Assembly (NCBI GenBank): GCA_003707065.3
Contig: PPXM03000001.1
Location: 186,001-250,000, forward strand
Direction of reading: 5' to 3'
Length of the DNA: 64,000 bases
DNA from: Trigonopsis variabilis
Taxonomy: Eukaryota > Ascomycota > Trigonopsidomycetes > Trigonopsidales > Trigonopsidaceae
A program made the translations under genes and the position numbers. Numbering within the stretch: position 1 is the stretch's first letter; each line of letters starts with the position of its first letter. The notes beneath the pieces are model-generated. The model was not told the DNA's origin, did no database searches, and saw nothing but the letters and a program-made list of their open reading frames with translations. Positions 22,044 through 32,951 of this stretch are shown one piece after another.

Positions 22044-23934
22044 TTACCGCTCGCGAGGCAACTCTGCCTGGCCCTGGACAACCTGTTCTACAAGCTGTTG
22101 ATGTCGACGAGGACATAAGCGTGATGCCATTGTATACCCCATCTGGTTGCATCTGCTGCATCTCGGTGAGGCCCTCGGCAGAGTCCTGCCAATAGCTTCA
22201 ACAACTTCGAAGGAACTTGGTGACCTCCTTGTACTAGAAACAGGTTGCCTGGGTCTAGCAGTTCTTACCGTCACGATGCTTCGAGGCTCTAGAAGTGGGG
22301 TTGGCACCCCTTGCTTATGGAGATGCCAGTGCTCGTGAAAACAATCAAGGTGGAGTATACCTCCTCGATCTCTGACTGTCTTAGGAGTGTGAGCACATGG
22401 CAGCCCATATATGTTTTAGTAAACACGCCCGTACAGGGAGCAAGGGGTTCCTGCGAACAAAGAAGTCGTTTTCTTTGAGCTTCAACTTTTCGTAGGGCAT
22501 AATGAGTCACAAAACTCTGGACTCTCCCATATAACGCTTTTGAGAGTTCGATTGGGATGTGCACCTCTTGTTTTGCTTTGTTTGCGCGAAGCTCATTCGC
22601 CTGCTTCACTAACGCCGGATCGATAACACTCCAAGCTAATAAGAGGTCCAAGTTAGAGGCCTTCAGGTACCCCTTAAGCATGCTGTGAATTCCTTCAACC
22701 TGGGGAAGTAGTCACAACACCAAAGTGGCGGTTTTGGTCAACCCAAGACTTCACAAGCTTCTCCTTGTAGGGGTCAAGCCAAGTAGACTTTAAATATTGG
22801 ACCTCTCTCGCATAGACAGGAAGATAGCGCTCATCAAGTTCCTGTAAACGCCGCCTAAAAGTGGCCTGGTCCGCTGAATAAATAAGTGAATGCCAATGGC
22901 TGAAGAAAGCTCTCCATTTTTCCTCGTGACTAGATTGATCTGGACCGAGTTCGGAGGAGACAAATGCTGGCCGGCATTTTGTCAAAACAGCTTTGTTTGC
23001 ATGCCAAAGACAGAGCAGAGAAACCGCATTAGGAAAGCACCTATTCACAGCATTTATGCATGCGACCGCACAGTCAGTGAGCACAACAGAGGGTAACTTG
23101 ATTCGCGTGGTCTGGTAGAGCGATTTGAGCTGCCGAAGAGCCCATAAATAATCCGACTCACTTTCTCCCCTCAGGAAGGCAAAGGCAATGCAGAAAGACC
23201 GATTGGACCCATCAATACCAATGATATCTAGCAATGGCATGCCAAATCTATTAGTTGTGCAGGTACAATCTAATAATAAAACTTCTGGATACTCGCGCAC
23301 GTATTCAATTGAGTCAGGATGGGCAAACATGAATGCATCAACTCGGCTATCTTGATCAGCATGAAACCTGCTCCAGAACCCTTTCTCTCTTAGCTGATTC
23401 AAAAGAGCTTCCGTAGCTGTTTGGCCTCCCAGGTCGTCTCGGCGGCTCTGTGATATTTGGTTTGAGATATCCTTCTGAGTTGCAAGCATACAAGGTGATT
23501 TGTTTCGTAAGAACGAGGAAATCTCCTTAGGAGCAATCCCAGTAGCATTTAGCTGGCTGATAAGGCTCTTTTGCTCCAGCGTAAGCTCACGATGAACTGG
23601 ATGAGCAGTAGGATGACTGCTTGGTCCATGGTTGTGGACAGAAAAGCGGGAATCACGTCGGTGTTTTAGTTCCCAGCCCGCCCCATCCATTAGCTCCTTC
23701 CCAAGGATTGAAAACGGGCAGTTGATGCGTCGACACGTCGTCTGTCGCATGCGTTTTCGCGATATATACGCTAGGAGGTTCCTTACCCCGGTCGCAGCAG
23801 AACGTCACGGTTAGCATCCCTGTCTTCTCTTTCGTCGACCTTCTTGATGTGAATGCATAACCCCGAGAGAAGGCCCAATCATTGATAGCCTTATAAAGAG
23901 CATCGCGAGAGGGATATACTGCCTCAGGAGGCAT
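22044..23934 (-). pseudogene. MULE transposase, frame-broken
   Basis: Starts at 23934. The N-terminal FAR1-type DNA-binding part has AVYPSRDALYKAINDWA and TCRRINCPF; the DDE domain has the first Asp in LLLDCTCTTNRFGMPLL, the second in VVLTDCAVACINAVNRCFP and LLCLWHANKAV; then TTS..VEGIHSMLKGYL with the third acidic residue, GLPCAH and a C-terminal zinc knuckle (CSRC..GYTMASRLC, with Tyr where His is usual). Frame changes fall near 23765, at a run of C near 22690 just before the third catalytic residue, and near 22410 before GLPCAH. A single coherent protein across the three frames shows these are recent lesions, not introns. Confidence 0.88.
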
Positions 23935-24099
23935 GCAGTCCGCAGGGAATTGTTGTATTGTTGAATGATTGAAGAAAATAAACCAATTGGAAACTATTGA
24001 AGAATTAGCACTATGATTTGCGATGAATTATTGAGCGTACGGATGAGACATACCCTGTTAGATTGATGGGAGAGGTAGAAAACGTCCGGCCCACCCCCT

Positions 24100-24170
24100 A
24101 GATTAAGTCGAACATAGTGTTCTGCTATACCGCTACAAGAGTGTCCAAACCCGTCCACCTAGGCGTTGCC
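24100..24170 (-). repeat. MULE right terminal inverted repeat
   Basis: Complement of the left end with two mismatches, followed directly by the second CTCCATGGT at 24171-24179. Confidence 0.92.
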
Positions 24171-24252
24171 CTCCATGGTCGTACTCACTGTATCGCTAGG
24201 ACGAAGAAAAGTTGTTAGCCAGGAACATCCCTCCATATAATACTTCCTATCG

Positions 24253-25236
24253 ATGGCAAATGATAACGAGGATGGTACAGGCAGTCATGAAAACACTGCA
24301 AGCTTCGCAAACTCGACTCAAATGTCAGAATATATCGATAGAAGAGGGAAGGCTTCACCTTGCAAACTGGAATCAAGACAGATCGATCTATCACTTTTTG
24401 GCCAGCGGCCTGAAAATATGAGCAAGAACGCTTGGAAAAAACTTGTGAAATCTAAGAAAAGAGAAGCTAGCAAGGTGGAGCGAAAAAGTCATCTACGGGA
24501 AAAAGCAAAGCTGAAGCGGCATGAATTCAGAGAACGCTTAAAACATGAATATGCCGCAATTGCAGCAGGCGTACAATCAGAACTATCTCCTGAACTTCAA
24601 GCTCGTGTTAAATCCCAGCAACGCCGGAAAGGACAAAGTCATACCGATTCTAACATCACCATTCTACTGGATTGTAATTTTGATTATAAGATGACAGAAA
24701 CAGAGGTTATTTCTTTAGCAAGTCAGATAACAAGGTCTTATAGTGAGAATAGGAAGGCGGAAATTCCCGTGAATCTTCGAATATCTGGATTTCAAGGTCG
24801 TTTAAAAGATCGGTTCGAGACTTCTCTAGATAACCAACATGAGCGATGGAAAGGTGTCTCTATAGAAAGAGAGGACTTTATAGTCCCTACGAATGAAAAA
24901 GAAAACTATCTCTATTTGAGCTCTGACTCAGACTTAATATTGGATTCACTTGAGGCAGGAAAGACGTATATTATAGGGGGGATTGTGGACAAAGGTAGAT
25001 ATAAAAACTTGTGTCGAAATAAAGCAGAAGCTATGGGTATCAGAACTGCGAGGCTTCCTATAGGAGAATATGTCCAGGTTTCGGGCAGAAAAGTTCTCAC
25101 TACGAATCACGTGGTCGAGATCTTGCTTTCCTGGTTAGAATTAAAGGACTGGAAAAAAGCATTTGAAGCTGTCATTCCTATGAGAAAACAAGTCAAAAGT
25201 GCTGAGCAGATCCAAGGGGATGAACAAAATAAATAA
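24253..25236 (+). CDS. TRM10: tRNA (guanine(9)-N1)-methyltransferase
   Basis: 327 residues. SPOUT-class enzyme that methylates G9 of tRNAs with S-adenosylmethionine. A basic Lys/Arg-rich N-terminus (about 55-120) binds tRNA; the SPOUT core begins at ITILLDCNFDYKM, includes YLSSDSD, YIIGGIVDKGRYKNLC (with the proposed catalytic Asp) and the knot loop ARLPIGEYVQVSGRKVLTTNHVVEIL. The MULE ends 74 bp and its target duplication 73 bp before the start codon, so the native promoter has been displaced or replaced. Convergent with PRI1, 56 bp apart. Confidence 0.96.
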   Translation: MANDNEDGTGSHENTASFANSTQMSEYIDRRGKASPCKLESRQIDLSLFGQRPENMSKNAWKKLVKSKKREASKVERKSHLREKAKLKRHEFRERLKHEYAAIAAGVQSELSPELQARVKSQQRRKGQSHTDSNITILLDCNFDYKMTETEVISLASQITRSYSENRKAEIPVNLRISGFQGRLKDRFETSLDNQHERWKGVSIEREDFIVPTNEKENYLYLSSDSDLILDSLEAGKTYIIGGIVDKGRYKNLCRNKAEAMGIRTARLPIGEYVQVSGRKVLTTNHVVEILLSWLELKDWKKAFEAVIPMRKQVKSAEQIQGDEQNK

Positions 25237-25292
25237 ATGAGATGGATTACGACATTTCCCTAGAATACTCTGAATTCACTTTCTCTTACAGT

Positions 25293-26666
25293 TCAAAAAT
25301 CTAGAGTCACTGCATTTTCCTCTCGCTTCCGCTTCTGGTGAAGCTCCTCCTTAAGGAGATCGGAAACAAACTTATTGAAGTAGACCATAGAAGGAAAAAG
25401 ACTTGTTCTCTCATAGTCTGGACGAGGCTCTTCTTGCTCTGGCTTCATCTCCAACTCTGCCACCAAGTTGAGAATTTCAGGTGCGTTCAATGGGTTGAAT
25501 TCAGATGCCCGGTCGGGGTCAATAGGAACCGAAACACTTCCTGTTTTGGGATGCACACAAAACGGAGACTTTAGTAGATGGTTCAAATGTCGCGACACCT
25601 CGATATCTAGTCGAGGATATAAGTATTCTAGTACTATATCCTGCCTTAGCTCACGCAGGTGCTTTGAAGTCATTGTCTTCGATACGCCTTTTTCAGTGAA
25701 AGTAGCAATGTCGCTCCATTTGTCTCTACTGCTCCTTCCAGGGTGTTCTTTCCATTCCCTCGCCAAGCTATTCCGAAGACTGTCATCATCAATTAGTCTC
25801 AAAAGCTTCTGTTCTCCTTCATGTGACCGCCATGGGTCTTGATCTATCAATATGATCTTTCCAAAGTGATCTTTAACTGTCTCTAGAGCTCTAGAAATCG
25901 TAGGATGAAGAGGTCGCCGTAAATTAACCTTTTTATCAGTTGTAGAACCTCCCTTTAAAACTTCCAGATAAGAGGCCACAGCTCTTCGTCCCGCATCATC
26001 TAGTTCTCTTGCTCGACGATCACAAACCCATGCATGTATCCCTCTTCGACCTGAATAAACCCATAAGATATGCTTGAAACCAAAATCATCTCGGAGAGCT
26101 GTGTCTAGACTCGTCATTGCTAATGTTATGAAGCTCCAACATTTTCGACAGATATTTGCAGCAGAGCAACACGTTCTTATGTCATCATAGTCCGTTAAAT
26201 CAATATCGAAGACTAATTCACGGCTGACGGCATGGAAGGCCAGTTTTCCTAATAACTTTCGGTCCCTTGGATTTGCAGAATATACAGGACCAATCTCAAA
26301 TCTAGAAGGCACGAGTCTCAACACGTCGCGCTTCCAAGCTTCCCATGTTCCATACGAGTTATATCGAGAATAGACGTCATTCTGTAGAGTATAGGCGATC
26401 TCTCGATGGATAAAGTCAGTAGAGGGAGCGGGACAATGGTTGAGCCATTGAAACACTTGTCGAAAGGGAAATAACTGGCGATAGTATATAGCCAGAGTAT
26501 TAGAATCGAGACTAAGATGATTGATCAGTAAGTTATTCCTGTTTTCTTCAACATCAACTAACTCCTCTTCGGAGATATCAAATTCTTGAATTGGTGATGA
26601 TGATTGCGGCGATGAGGTACTTATTAACTGCTTCGGTCGGTCATCTTCATGAACTGTCTCAGGCAT
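25293..26666 (-). CDS. PRI1: DNA primase small (catalytic) subunit
   Basis: 457 residues, single exon. It makes RNA primers within the polymerase alpha-primase complex. Catalytic acidic residues lie in VFDIDLTDYDD, the zinc motif in CCSAANICRKCW, and the nucleotide-binding SGRRGIHAWVCD follows, all in family order near residues 160-225. It shares a bidirectional promoter with SLD2 that carries two MluI cell-cycle boxes, consistent with G1/S transcription. Confidence 0.96.
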   Translation of the reverse strand: MPETVHEDDRPKQLISTSSPQSSSPIQEFDISEEELVDVEENRNNLLINHLSLDSNTLAIYYRQLFPFRQVFQWLNHCPAPSTDFIHREIAYTLQNDVYSRYNSYGTWEAWKRDVLRLVPSRFEIGPVYSANPRDRKLLGKLAFHAVSRELVFDIDLTDYDDIRTCCSAANICRKCWSFITLAMTSLDTALRDDFGFKHILWVYSGRRGIHAWVCDRRARELDDAGRRAVASYLEVLKGGSTTDKKVNLRRPLHPTISRALETVKDHFGKIILIDQDPWRSHEGEQKLLRLIDDDSLRNSLAREWKEHPGRSSRDKWSDIATFTEKGVSKTMTSKHLRELRQDIVLEYLYPRLDIEVSRHLNHLLKSPFCVHPKTGSVSVPIDPDRASEFNPLNAPEILNLVAELEMKPEQEEPRPDYERTSLFPSMVYFNKFVSDLLKEELHQKRKREENAVTLDF

Positions 26667-27063
26667 GTGTTGAATTGGATGAGAGCGCGTAAAGCGTGGA
26701 CGCGTCTCAGTGTAACGGGCTCGTAATTAGATACGATTGTGCTGAACGCGTCACGATAGGTAGCAGGTTGTCAAAGCGCGGCGCAGCTAATTCTTTCAAT
26801 TCATTTCTTCATTTCTTAATATTTAGGTTGCAGAATATCAATAAATTCTGTAATCTCCAATTCCAAAGTGTCATACAAGTGCCAATATATAAGGTTCGCC
26901 AGCTTATTAGTCGTTTCCCGTCGGCTGATAAGAAACATCACCATTCTCTCAGGACAACAGAAAGCTTTTATCTAGATTGTCTGCCTTCTCCATTTCTGGA
27001 GAGAGACGTCTTAGAAGAATCCGTTGTGGATATATAATAGCAGCTTAACTCCTAAGGATATCC
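26667..27063. promoter_or_regulatory. Bidirectional PRI1-SLD2 promoter with two MluI cell-cycle boxes
   Basis: ACGCGT occurs at 26700-26705 and 26746-26751, the second as ACGCGTCA. In yeasts this element binds MBF and drives G1/S genes; both flanking genes act in replication initiation. Regulation is inferred from motif and context. Confidence 0.75.
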
Positions 27064-28120
27064 ATGGAGGACTTGAAACGGGTTCTAAAAGAGTGGGAGA
27101 AGGACTTCACTAAAAAACATGACCGGATTCCATCTAAGGAGGACATAAAGGCAGCTCCTGATATTTGTAAGTGTATGGAAAGCAGGTATTAACGAAAGCG
27201 CGATTATACAAGAAGTATAATTATTACAAAAAAAGGAAGACCTGTCTTGCTGAAAGAAAAGAATCTCCAGCAGATGCTCCAGCTACGCCTACGCGAAAGA
27301 AAGTTAATATCTTGTCGGGGAAAGACATCAATAGTGATTACAATCAGCTGAGAACCCCCGAAAAGACGCCAGAATCTAGTCAAAGGTTTCGAAAGGTTAT
27401 TGATAGTCTTCAGCATACCCCCAATGATACTCAATGTGAAACCCCAGAGCAAAATATAATCGATAGGACAAGAATGATAACTTCTATAGGCCCGACCCCA
27501 CAATCCGACGACGTCTTGGGGTTGTTTGATGTACAAATATCCCCTCAAATAGCTTCTTCTATTTTAGAAACGCCCACCAAACCTTGCTCTACAGTTTACA
27601 GCACTCCTCGATACCTAAAGACTAGTGCATTCTGCACCACCTCTCCTTCACCGCTAAAACCGCGACGACCTTTGTGTCGAAGTCTTTCGGCGATGCTGGT
27701 CGAAGTCCAGGGTATACGAAAAGACTTGGAATCCGAGGAGTATGCCGATTTTCTTCAGAGCATTGACAGCGTCATTGAAGAAAACCCTGAAGAATCCGGT
27801 GTGGAAGACGTACAATCCTCAACATCGAATAAAAAGAAATATAAACGAAAGACCCGCAAGCATATTTGTAAGTTGTTTTGCTGACTTCTTTAACCGCAGT
27901 CCGCGACTATGATCGATCCACAACTACAGAGGTCCTAAAGGACGATGCCAGCCTAAAGAAACTATTTTCTGAAGAGCAGGTGTTTGACGAAGTTCCCCAA
28001 AATGCGCAGCCTACAAGCAGACGACGAAAGGAGTCCTCTATTTCTGATAATTTTCAGTGCCTCCGACTGCCAAATAGGAAGTCGTCGCATTTTCTCGGCC
28101 GAAAAAGCAGAGGATGGTGA
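27064..28120 (+). CDS. SLD2: DNA replication initiation regulator Sld2/Drc1
   Basis: Three exons, 27064-27166, 27199-27867 and 27900-28120, across two 32-nt introns, giving 330 residues. The N-terminal Sld2 domain (LKRVLKEWEKDFTKKHDRIP, then LYKKYNYYKKRK) matches the family. The middle holds many Ser/Thr-Pro sites (TPEKTPESS, GPTPQS, ETPTKP), fitting CDK control: phosphorylated Sld2 binds Dpb11 to load the replicative helicase complex. The C-terminus ends in a basic NRKSSHFLGRKSRGW. The introns are among the shortest in the window. Confidence 0.88.
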
Positions 28121-28796
28121 TTTAAATACATGCAGCACACTTGCATTCAAAAAGCAAATTCTAGCTCCGGCTCAACCCTTCTGCCTGGTCACAATAAAAT
28201 ATAACTTTCATCCGCACGATATTGCGTTCAGAGTGTGTGACTGCTCCCATTCAACATCAAAAATGCCCATAAGACATTTCAAAGACTGGATTGCATTTTT
28301 TGATGTGTTCGATAATGTACCATAGCTTCTCATCTTCATCAGTGTGTAAATATCTCCTTGACCAGCGATATCGTAAAATGTGCTTTTGCAGTGTAATGTT
28401 TACTAGGAAAATAGCCGCTTATGTTGCGATAAACCCTCTCCGACGTCGAATAGAGATCGAATCCTTTTTGTGTGGATTCCTTTAAAAAGAACAGAAAAAG
28501 CGTTTTCTAATTGGAAGCTGACAAGAGTAAGCTCTATTAGAATCCTTGAATGCCTGTAAAACGAGCCTATAAAATGAGCTTCGAATAGCTTAGCTCCAGG
28601 TCTCCTCTGATTGTGCTGGGGAGAAAATCCATAAGAAAAAAGGAAGGATATTACCACACTTGGAATTTGGCAATTCCCATGGAAACAGTAGCGACTTGTA
28701 CCATATCCCTAACAAGAATTGAAGCTCGGTCACCCAGTGAAATTTCACGTGACTTGGTGAGTTATCTTCGCGCTCCTTCCTACTCACGTAAACAAC
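28121..28796. other. SLD2-SMC4 intergenic region
   Basis: Contains CACGTG at 28746-28751 close to the SMC4 start. On the minus strand a 56-codon frame (RYRWSRRYLHTDEDEKLWYI part, about 28260-28430) overlaps an 84-codon frame at 28403-28657; both look mildly coding but do not join into a gene I can support. Confidence 0.4.
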
Positions 28797-31700
28797 ATGA
28801 TACGCACAAGGCAACTGTCCGTACAGGGTAAAGAAAACGTTCAAGAGAAAACTCCAAGTCGAGCTAAGGGAGTCATTATGGATGAGAGTGAAAGTGAAAC
28901 GGATTCATGCCCTTCATCACCTGACGAGATGGCTGATAAGATTGATCTGGATAGTCCCGATAAGACTCATATCGATAGGAAAAGTAATAAAGTACTACAA
29001 CCGGTACTTCAGCCGTTTCAGAATATGAGTATTGCTGCCATGTGTCCCAATTATAGCCCAGAAGAAACGGCGAAACTTGAGCCTCTGACGTGTCCTATTC
29101 AACGTTTGACCATGACGCGTCTAATTCTCACCAATTTCAAGTCTTACGCAGGCAAGCAAGTAATTGGACCTTTTCATAGTTCTTTTTCCGCTATTGTTGG
29201 ACCCAATGGGTCTGGAAAGTCTAATGTTATTGATTCACTACTATTCGTTTTTGGATTCAGAGCCTCTAAGATGAGACATTCAAAGATTTCATCATTAATC
29301 CACCACTCAGAGGCTTATCCTGATCTCGATTTTTGCTCTGTTGATGTTCATTTTGAGGATTTCATAGATGGACGAGGGCCGGTCGCTGGGTCACAGTTGA
29401 TTGTCACGCGAAAGGCGTACAAGAACAACTCTTCAAAATATACCATAAACGGTCGAGAAAGTTCTTTCACCGAGGTAACAACACTACTACGAGACCGAGG
29501 AATCGATCTGGATCATAAACGGTTTTTGATCTTGCAGGGGGAAGTAGAGAGCATCGCCCAGATGAAACCTAAAGCTCAGGGAGAATCAGATGACGGGTTG
29601 CTAGAATATCTGGAAGACATTATTGGGACATCGAAATATAAAACACCGATTGAAGAAGCTTGCGCTCAAGTGGAAACATTGAACGAGGACTGCCAGGAAA
29701 AGTCATCGAGACTAGCGATCGTTGAGAAAGAGAAAAAGGGTCTCGAAGGAAGGAAAAATGAGGTTATTTCATATCTGGTTAAAGAGAACACCCTTGCTAT
29801 AAGGCGATCTGAACTATGGCAAGTTAACTTATCTAATGCTATGAAAACAATTGATTTAAGTACAAACGCAGCCCATGACCTAGAATCTCAAATGGTTGAG
29901 GAGGTTCGTCATAATCAACATAGTCATGAACTTGTGACTCGCTTAGAAGCCAGCCATCAGACGACACTGAGCGACCTGAAGGTATAACAATGATTAAGAA
30001 TATTGCTAATTCTCAGGTCATTCAGGATGAATACAAGTCGGTTCAAAGAAGCTTTTCTAAATATGAATCAGAAAGACTTCAGGCCCAAGAGAAAGTCAAG
30101 CATACGGAGAATAAACTAGCAAGGCTTCAAAAGAATATCCATGCAGCAAACCATACTTTCAGTGAAGCGGAGAGTTGGGTCGCTTCATATAGCGAGGAAC
30201 TATCAGAATTGGAGAAGAAGAATAAGGATCTCGAAAGTCGCCTAAAGAAAGACGAAACCGAATTGGACGAAATCTGCGCCGAGTTATCGTCTAAGACTCA
30301 AGTCTTCTCCAATAAAATTCAAGCGAAACAGGCAGAACTACAACCATGGAAAAATCTAATAAATGAAAAAGAAGGTCAGCTTGCTGTAGCCCGATCTCAG
30401 TTGGATATCGCTCGGGAAAAGGCTCAAGCCGGAATGCAAGCTGTGGTTGTCTGCAAGGAGAAAATAAAATCAATTATGAAATCTGGCCGAGCAAAAGAAC
30501 AGGAACTTGAAGTTCGCAGACAGGAGTTAGAGCATGTCACCAAGCAAATCCAGCTGGGGGAGATTGAATGCCAAGAGGCCAAAGAAAGATATGAGGCGCT
30601 GAGAGCCGTCATGGCAGATGCGACGCAAAAAGCTGATGAAATTCGTTCGTCATCCAACGCCAACCAAAGCAGAGGGGTAATTTTAGCAGCTTTGACGCGC
30701 CTACGTGACAGTGGCCGAGTTAATGGTTTCTACGACCGCTTGGGTAACCTAGGCAGGATTGATGACGCCTACGATGTTGCAATATCCACAGCCTGCCCGG
30801 CCTTGAACAACCTCGTTGTTGATACCGTCGAGACTGGACAGTTGTGCATTGACTACATTCGGAAACAGAACCTAGGAAGGGCTCGCTTCATACTTTTAGA
30901 TCGTTTGCCGAAGAAATCTCTGGGTCCTATTGCCACGCCTGAGAATGTTCCTCGACTATTCGATCTTGTTGAACCACTTGATGCGAAGTTCGCACCGGCG
31001 TTTTACAGTGTCCTCCATGACACTCTAGTAGCAAAGGATCTCGCTCAAGCCAACAGGATTGCTTATGGAAAGAAAAGATGGCGGGTAGTCACATTAGCGG
31101 GACAGTTGATTGATAAAAGTGGTACAATGTCTGGTGGTGGGTCTCGTCCTAGTTCTGGAGCTATGTCTGGTCATACAAAAGGCTACTCGAAGGCCCAGCT
31201 GGAAGCTGCTGAAACCGCAAAGGATCAAGCTGTTGCTGAATGTGATGAAGCTAGACAGATCTATGAGTCTATGAGCAAATCCCTACAAGAGTTTCGGAAT
31301 GAAAAACCAGAGCTTGCGATGAATATATCAAAACTTGAACTAGAAATCAAGGCTCTGATGGCGACTTTAGGTGATGCTAAACGTGAAAAGGAAGAGCTTG
31401 AAGCGTCAGCAACCCTTTCGGAGGCAGATGAAGCTGAGATAAAGAGTTTAGAGACATCATTGCGATGCCAAGAGGATGAGATTAAAGCCCTCCGTACTCA
31501 GAGTGAAGCTTTAGAAAGAGAAATAAATGAACTGCATGACAGGATTATGGAGGCTGGAGGTGTCCGTCTCCGCGCTCAAAAGGCTCGTGTTGAAAGCGCA
31601 AGAAGTCAGATGAATGCAGTTAACGAGAGAAGTAATGAAATTGAAATTTCCAGGGCCAAATATGCCAATGATGCACGAAAGCAACAAGATCTAATAGCCG

Positions 31701-32767
31701 GATTGACGAGGGAAGTCCGTCTTCTTAACGAGGAGGTGTCTAAATTCAAAGACGAGCTTGGTCGGAAAGAAAGGATCATAGACGAACTCGAACAAGCGAA
31801 GAAGGAACTGGAAGACCAAATACTAGAAAAGCAGGAAGAAATCGAAAAGATATCAGAGGAATTAAAGGAACAGCAGGACAAGATTAAGAAATTAAGGTCC
31901 CGGGAAATTGAGCTTGGCGGAAAGATTAACGACCATAGACGAGCCATTCAAGAAAAGGAGAGAAGTGTCATGTATTACAGAGAGAAGTTGGAAGGTATTC
32001 GCTTGAATATTTTATCTCCGGATCTTCTTGATGGCGAAATAGTCACTGAGATCGCCGTATTGAGTCAAGACGAGCTTGGAAGTTTGGATGAGTCTAAGCT
32101 CAACAATGAAATCTCTCGATTGGAAAAAGAAATTGATGAGATAGAGCAAATAGACAGAGGAATATTAGATGAATGGAGTCGGAGACTAGAAGAGTTTGAA
32201 GAACGGCGGCAGATATTGAACCAAGCTGTCGCCGATAGGGACGGTGCCAAAATGAGGAGAGATGATTTACAAAAACGCCGATTGGATGAATTCATGAATG
32301 GATTCCACGCTATTACCGCAAAATTAAAGGAAATGTATCAGATGATTACTATGGGAGGTAATGCTGAATTAGAACTTGTTGATAGTCTTGATCCTTTTTC
32401 GGAAGGTATTCTTTTCTCTGTTATGCCCCCCAAGAAATCTTGGAGAAATATCTCCAACCTTTCTGGCGGAGAGAAGACGTTATCATCACTAGCCTTGGTC
32501 TTTGCTCTTCATCATTTCAAGCCAACACCCTTGTACGTTATGGATGAGATCGACGCCGCACTGGACTTCAGAAACGTGTCGATTGTGGCGAACTACATCA
32601 AAGAGAGAACCCAAAACGCTCAATTCGTGGTCATTTCTCTCCGAAATAATATGTTTGAGCTGGCCCAGAGATTGGTTGGAATCTACAAAGTCAATCATAT
32701 GACTCGGTCGGTAACGCTGGAAAACAAGGATATGGTTCCTAGAGCAGATAGTAGACTGTCTGTATGA
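28797..32767 (+). CDS. SMC4: Condensin subunit Smc4 (Cut3)
   Basis: Two exons, 28797-29981 and 30017-32767, across a 35-nt intron (GTATAA, branch TGCTAAT, TCTCAG), giving 1311 residues. Walker A is GPNGSGKSNVIDSLLFVFG near residue 137; long coiled coils flank a hinge (about 640-810, with GRVNGFYDRLGNLGRID); the C-terminal head has the signature NLSGGEKTLSSLALVFALHH and Walker B YVMDEIDAALD. LRNNMFELAQRLVGIYK is typical of Smc4. With Smc2 it forms the condensin ATPase that compacts mitotic chromosomes. Confidence 0.97.
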
Positions 32768-32951
32768 TCATAACTATGCTTAGTATTTGGAAGTCCATCT
32801 AAACAATATCTGCGGTGCTGATATAAGGAGCAATGTGACTACATGTGATTCTATTTCATATAAGTCCGGTCAAACTGCCTAAACAACATATTACATGACA
32901 ACAAGATGTCCACTTTAGCAGATGGCAGCCTGATTTTGGGAGTCGCAGACT

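Larger units (their letters stand above)
21678..24170 (-). mobile_element. Mutator-like DNA transposon (MULE), 2493 bp
   Basis: Bounded by 71-bp terminal inverted repeats with two mismatches (21678-21748 and 24100-24170, first 57 bp identical, starting GGCAACGCCTAGG) and a 9-bp target duplication. It carries one transposase gene on the minus strand with a FAR1-type zinc domain, MULE DDE domain and zinc knuckle. Near-identical ends and an intact duplication imply a recent insertion, yet the transposase frame is broken in three places, so it is probably non-autonomous now. It lies between GDH2 and TRM10. Confidence 0.95.

Noticed and set aside
21819-22118. 99-codon plus-strand frame inside the MULE
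   Set aside because: Not a known MULE accessory gene; partly antisense to the transposase end.
22044-23934. Introns as the cause of the transposase frame changes
   Set aside because: No donor and acceptor pairs at the breaks, and the conserved protein continues with one-base shifts.
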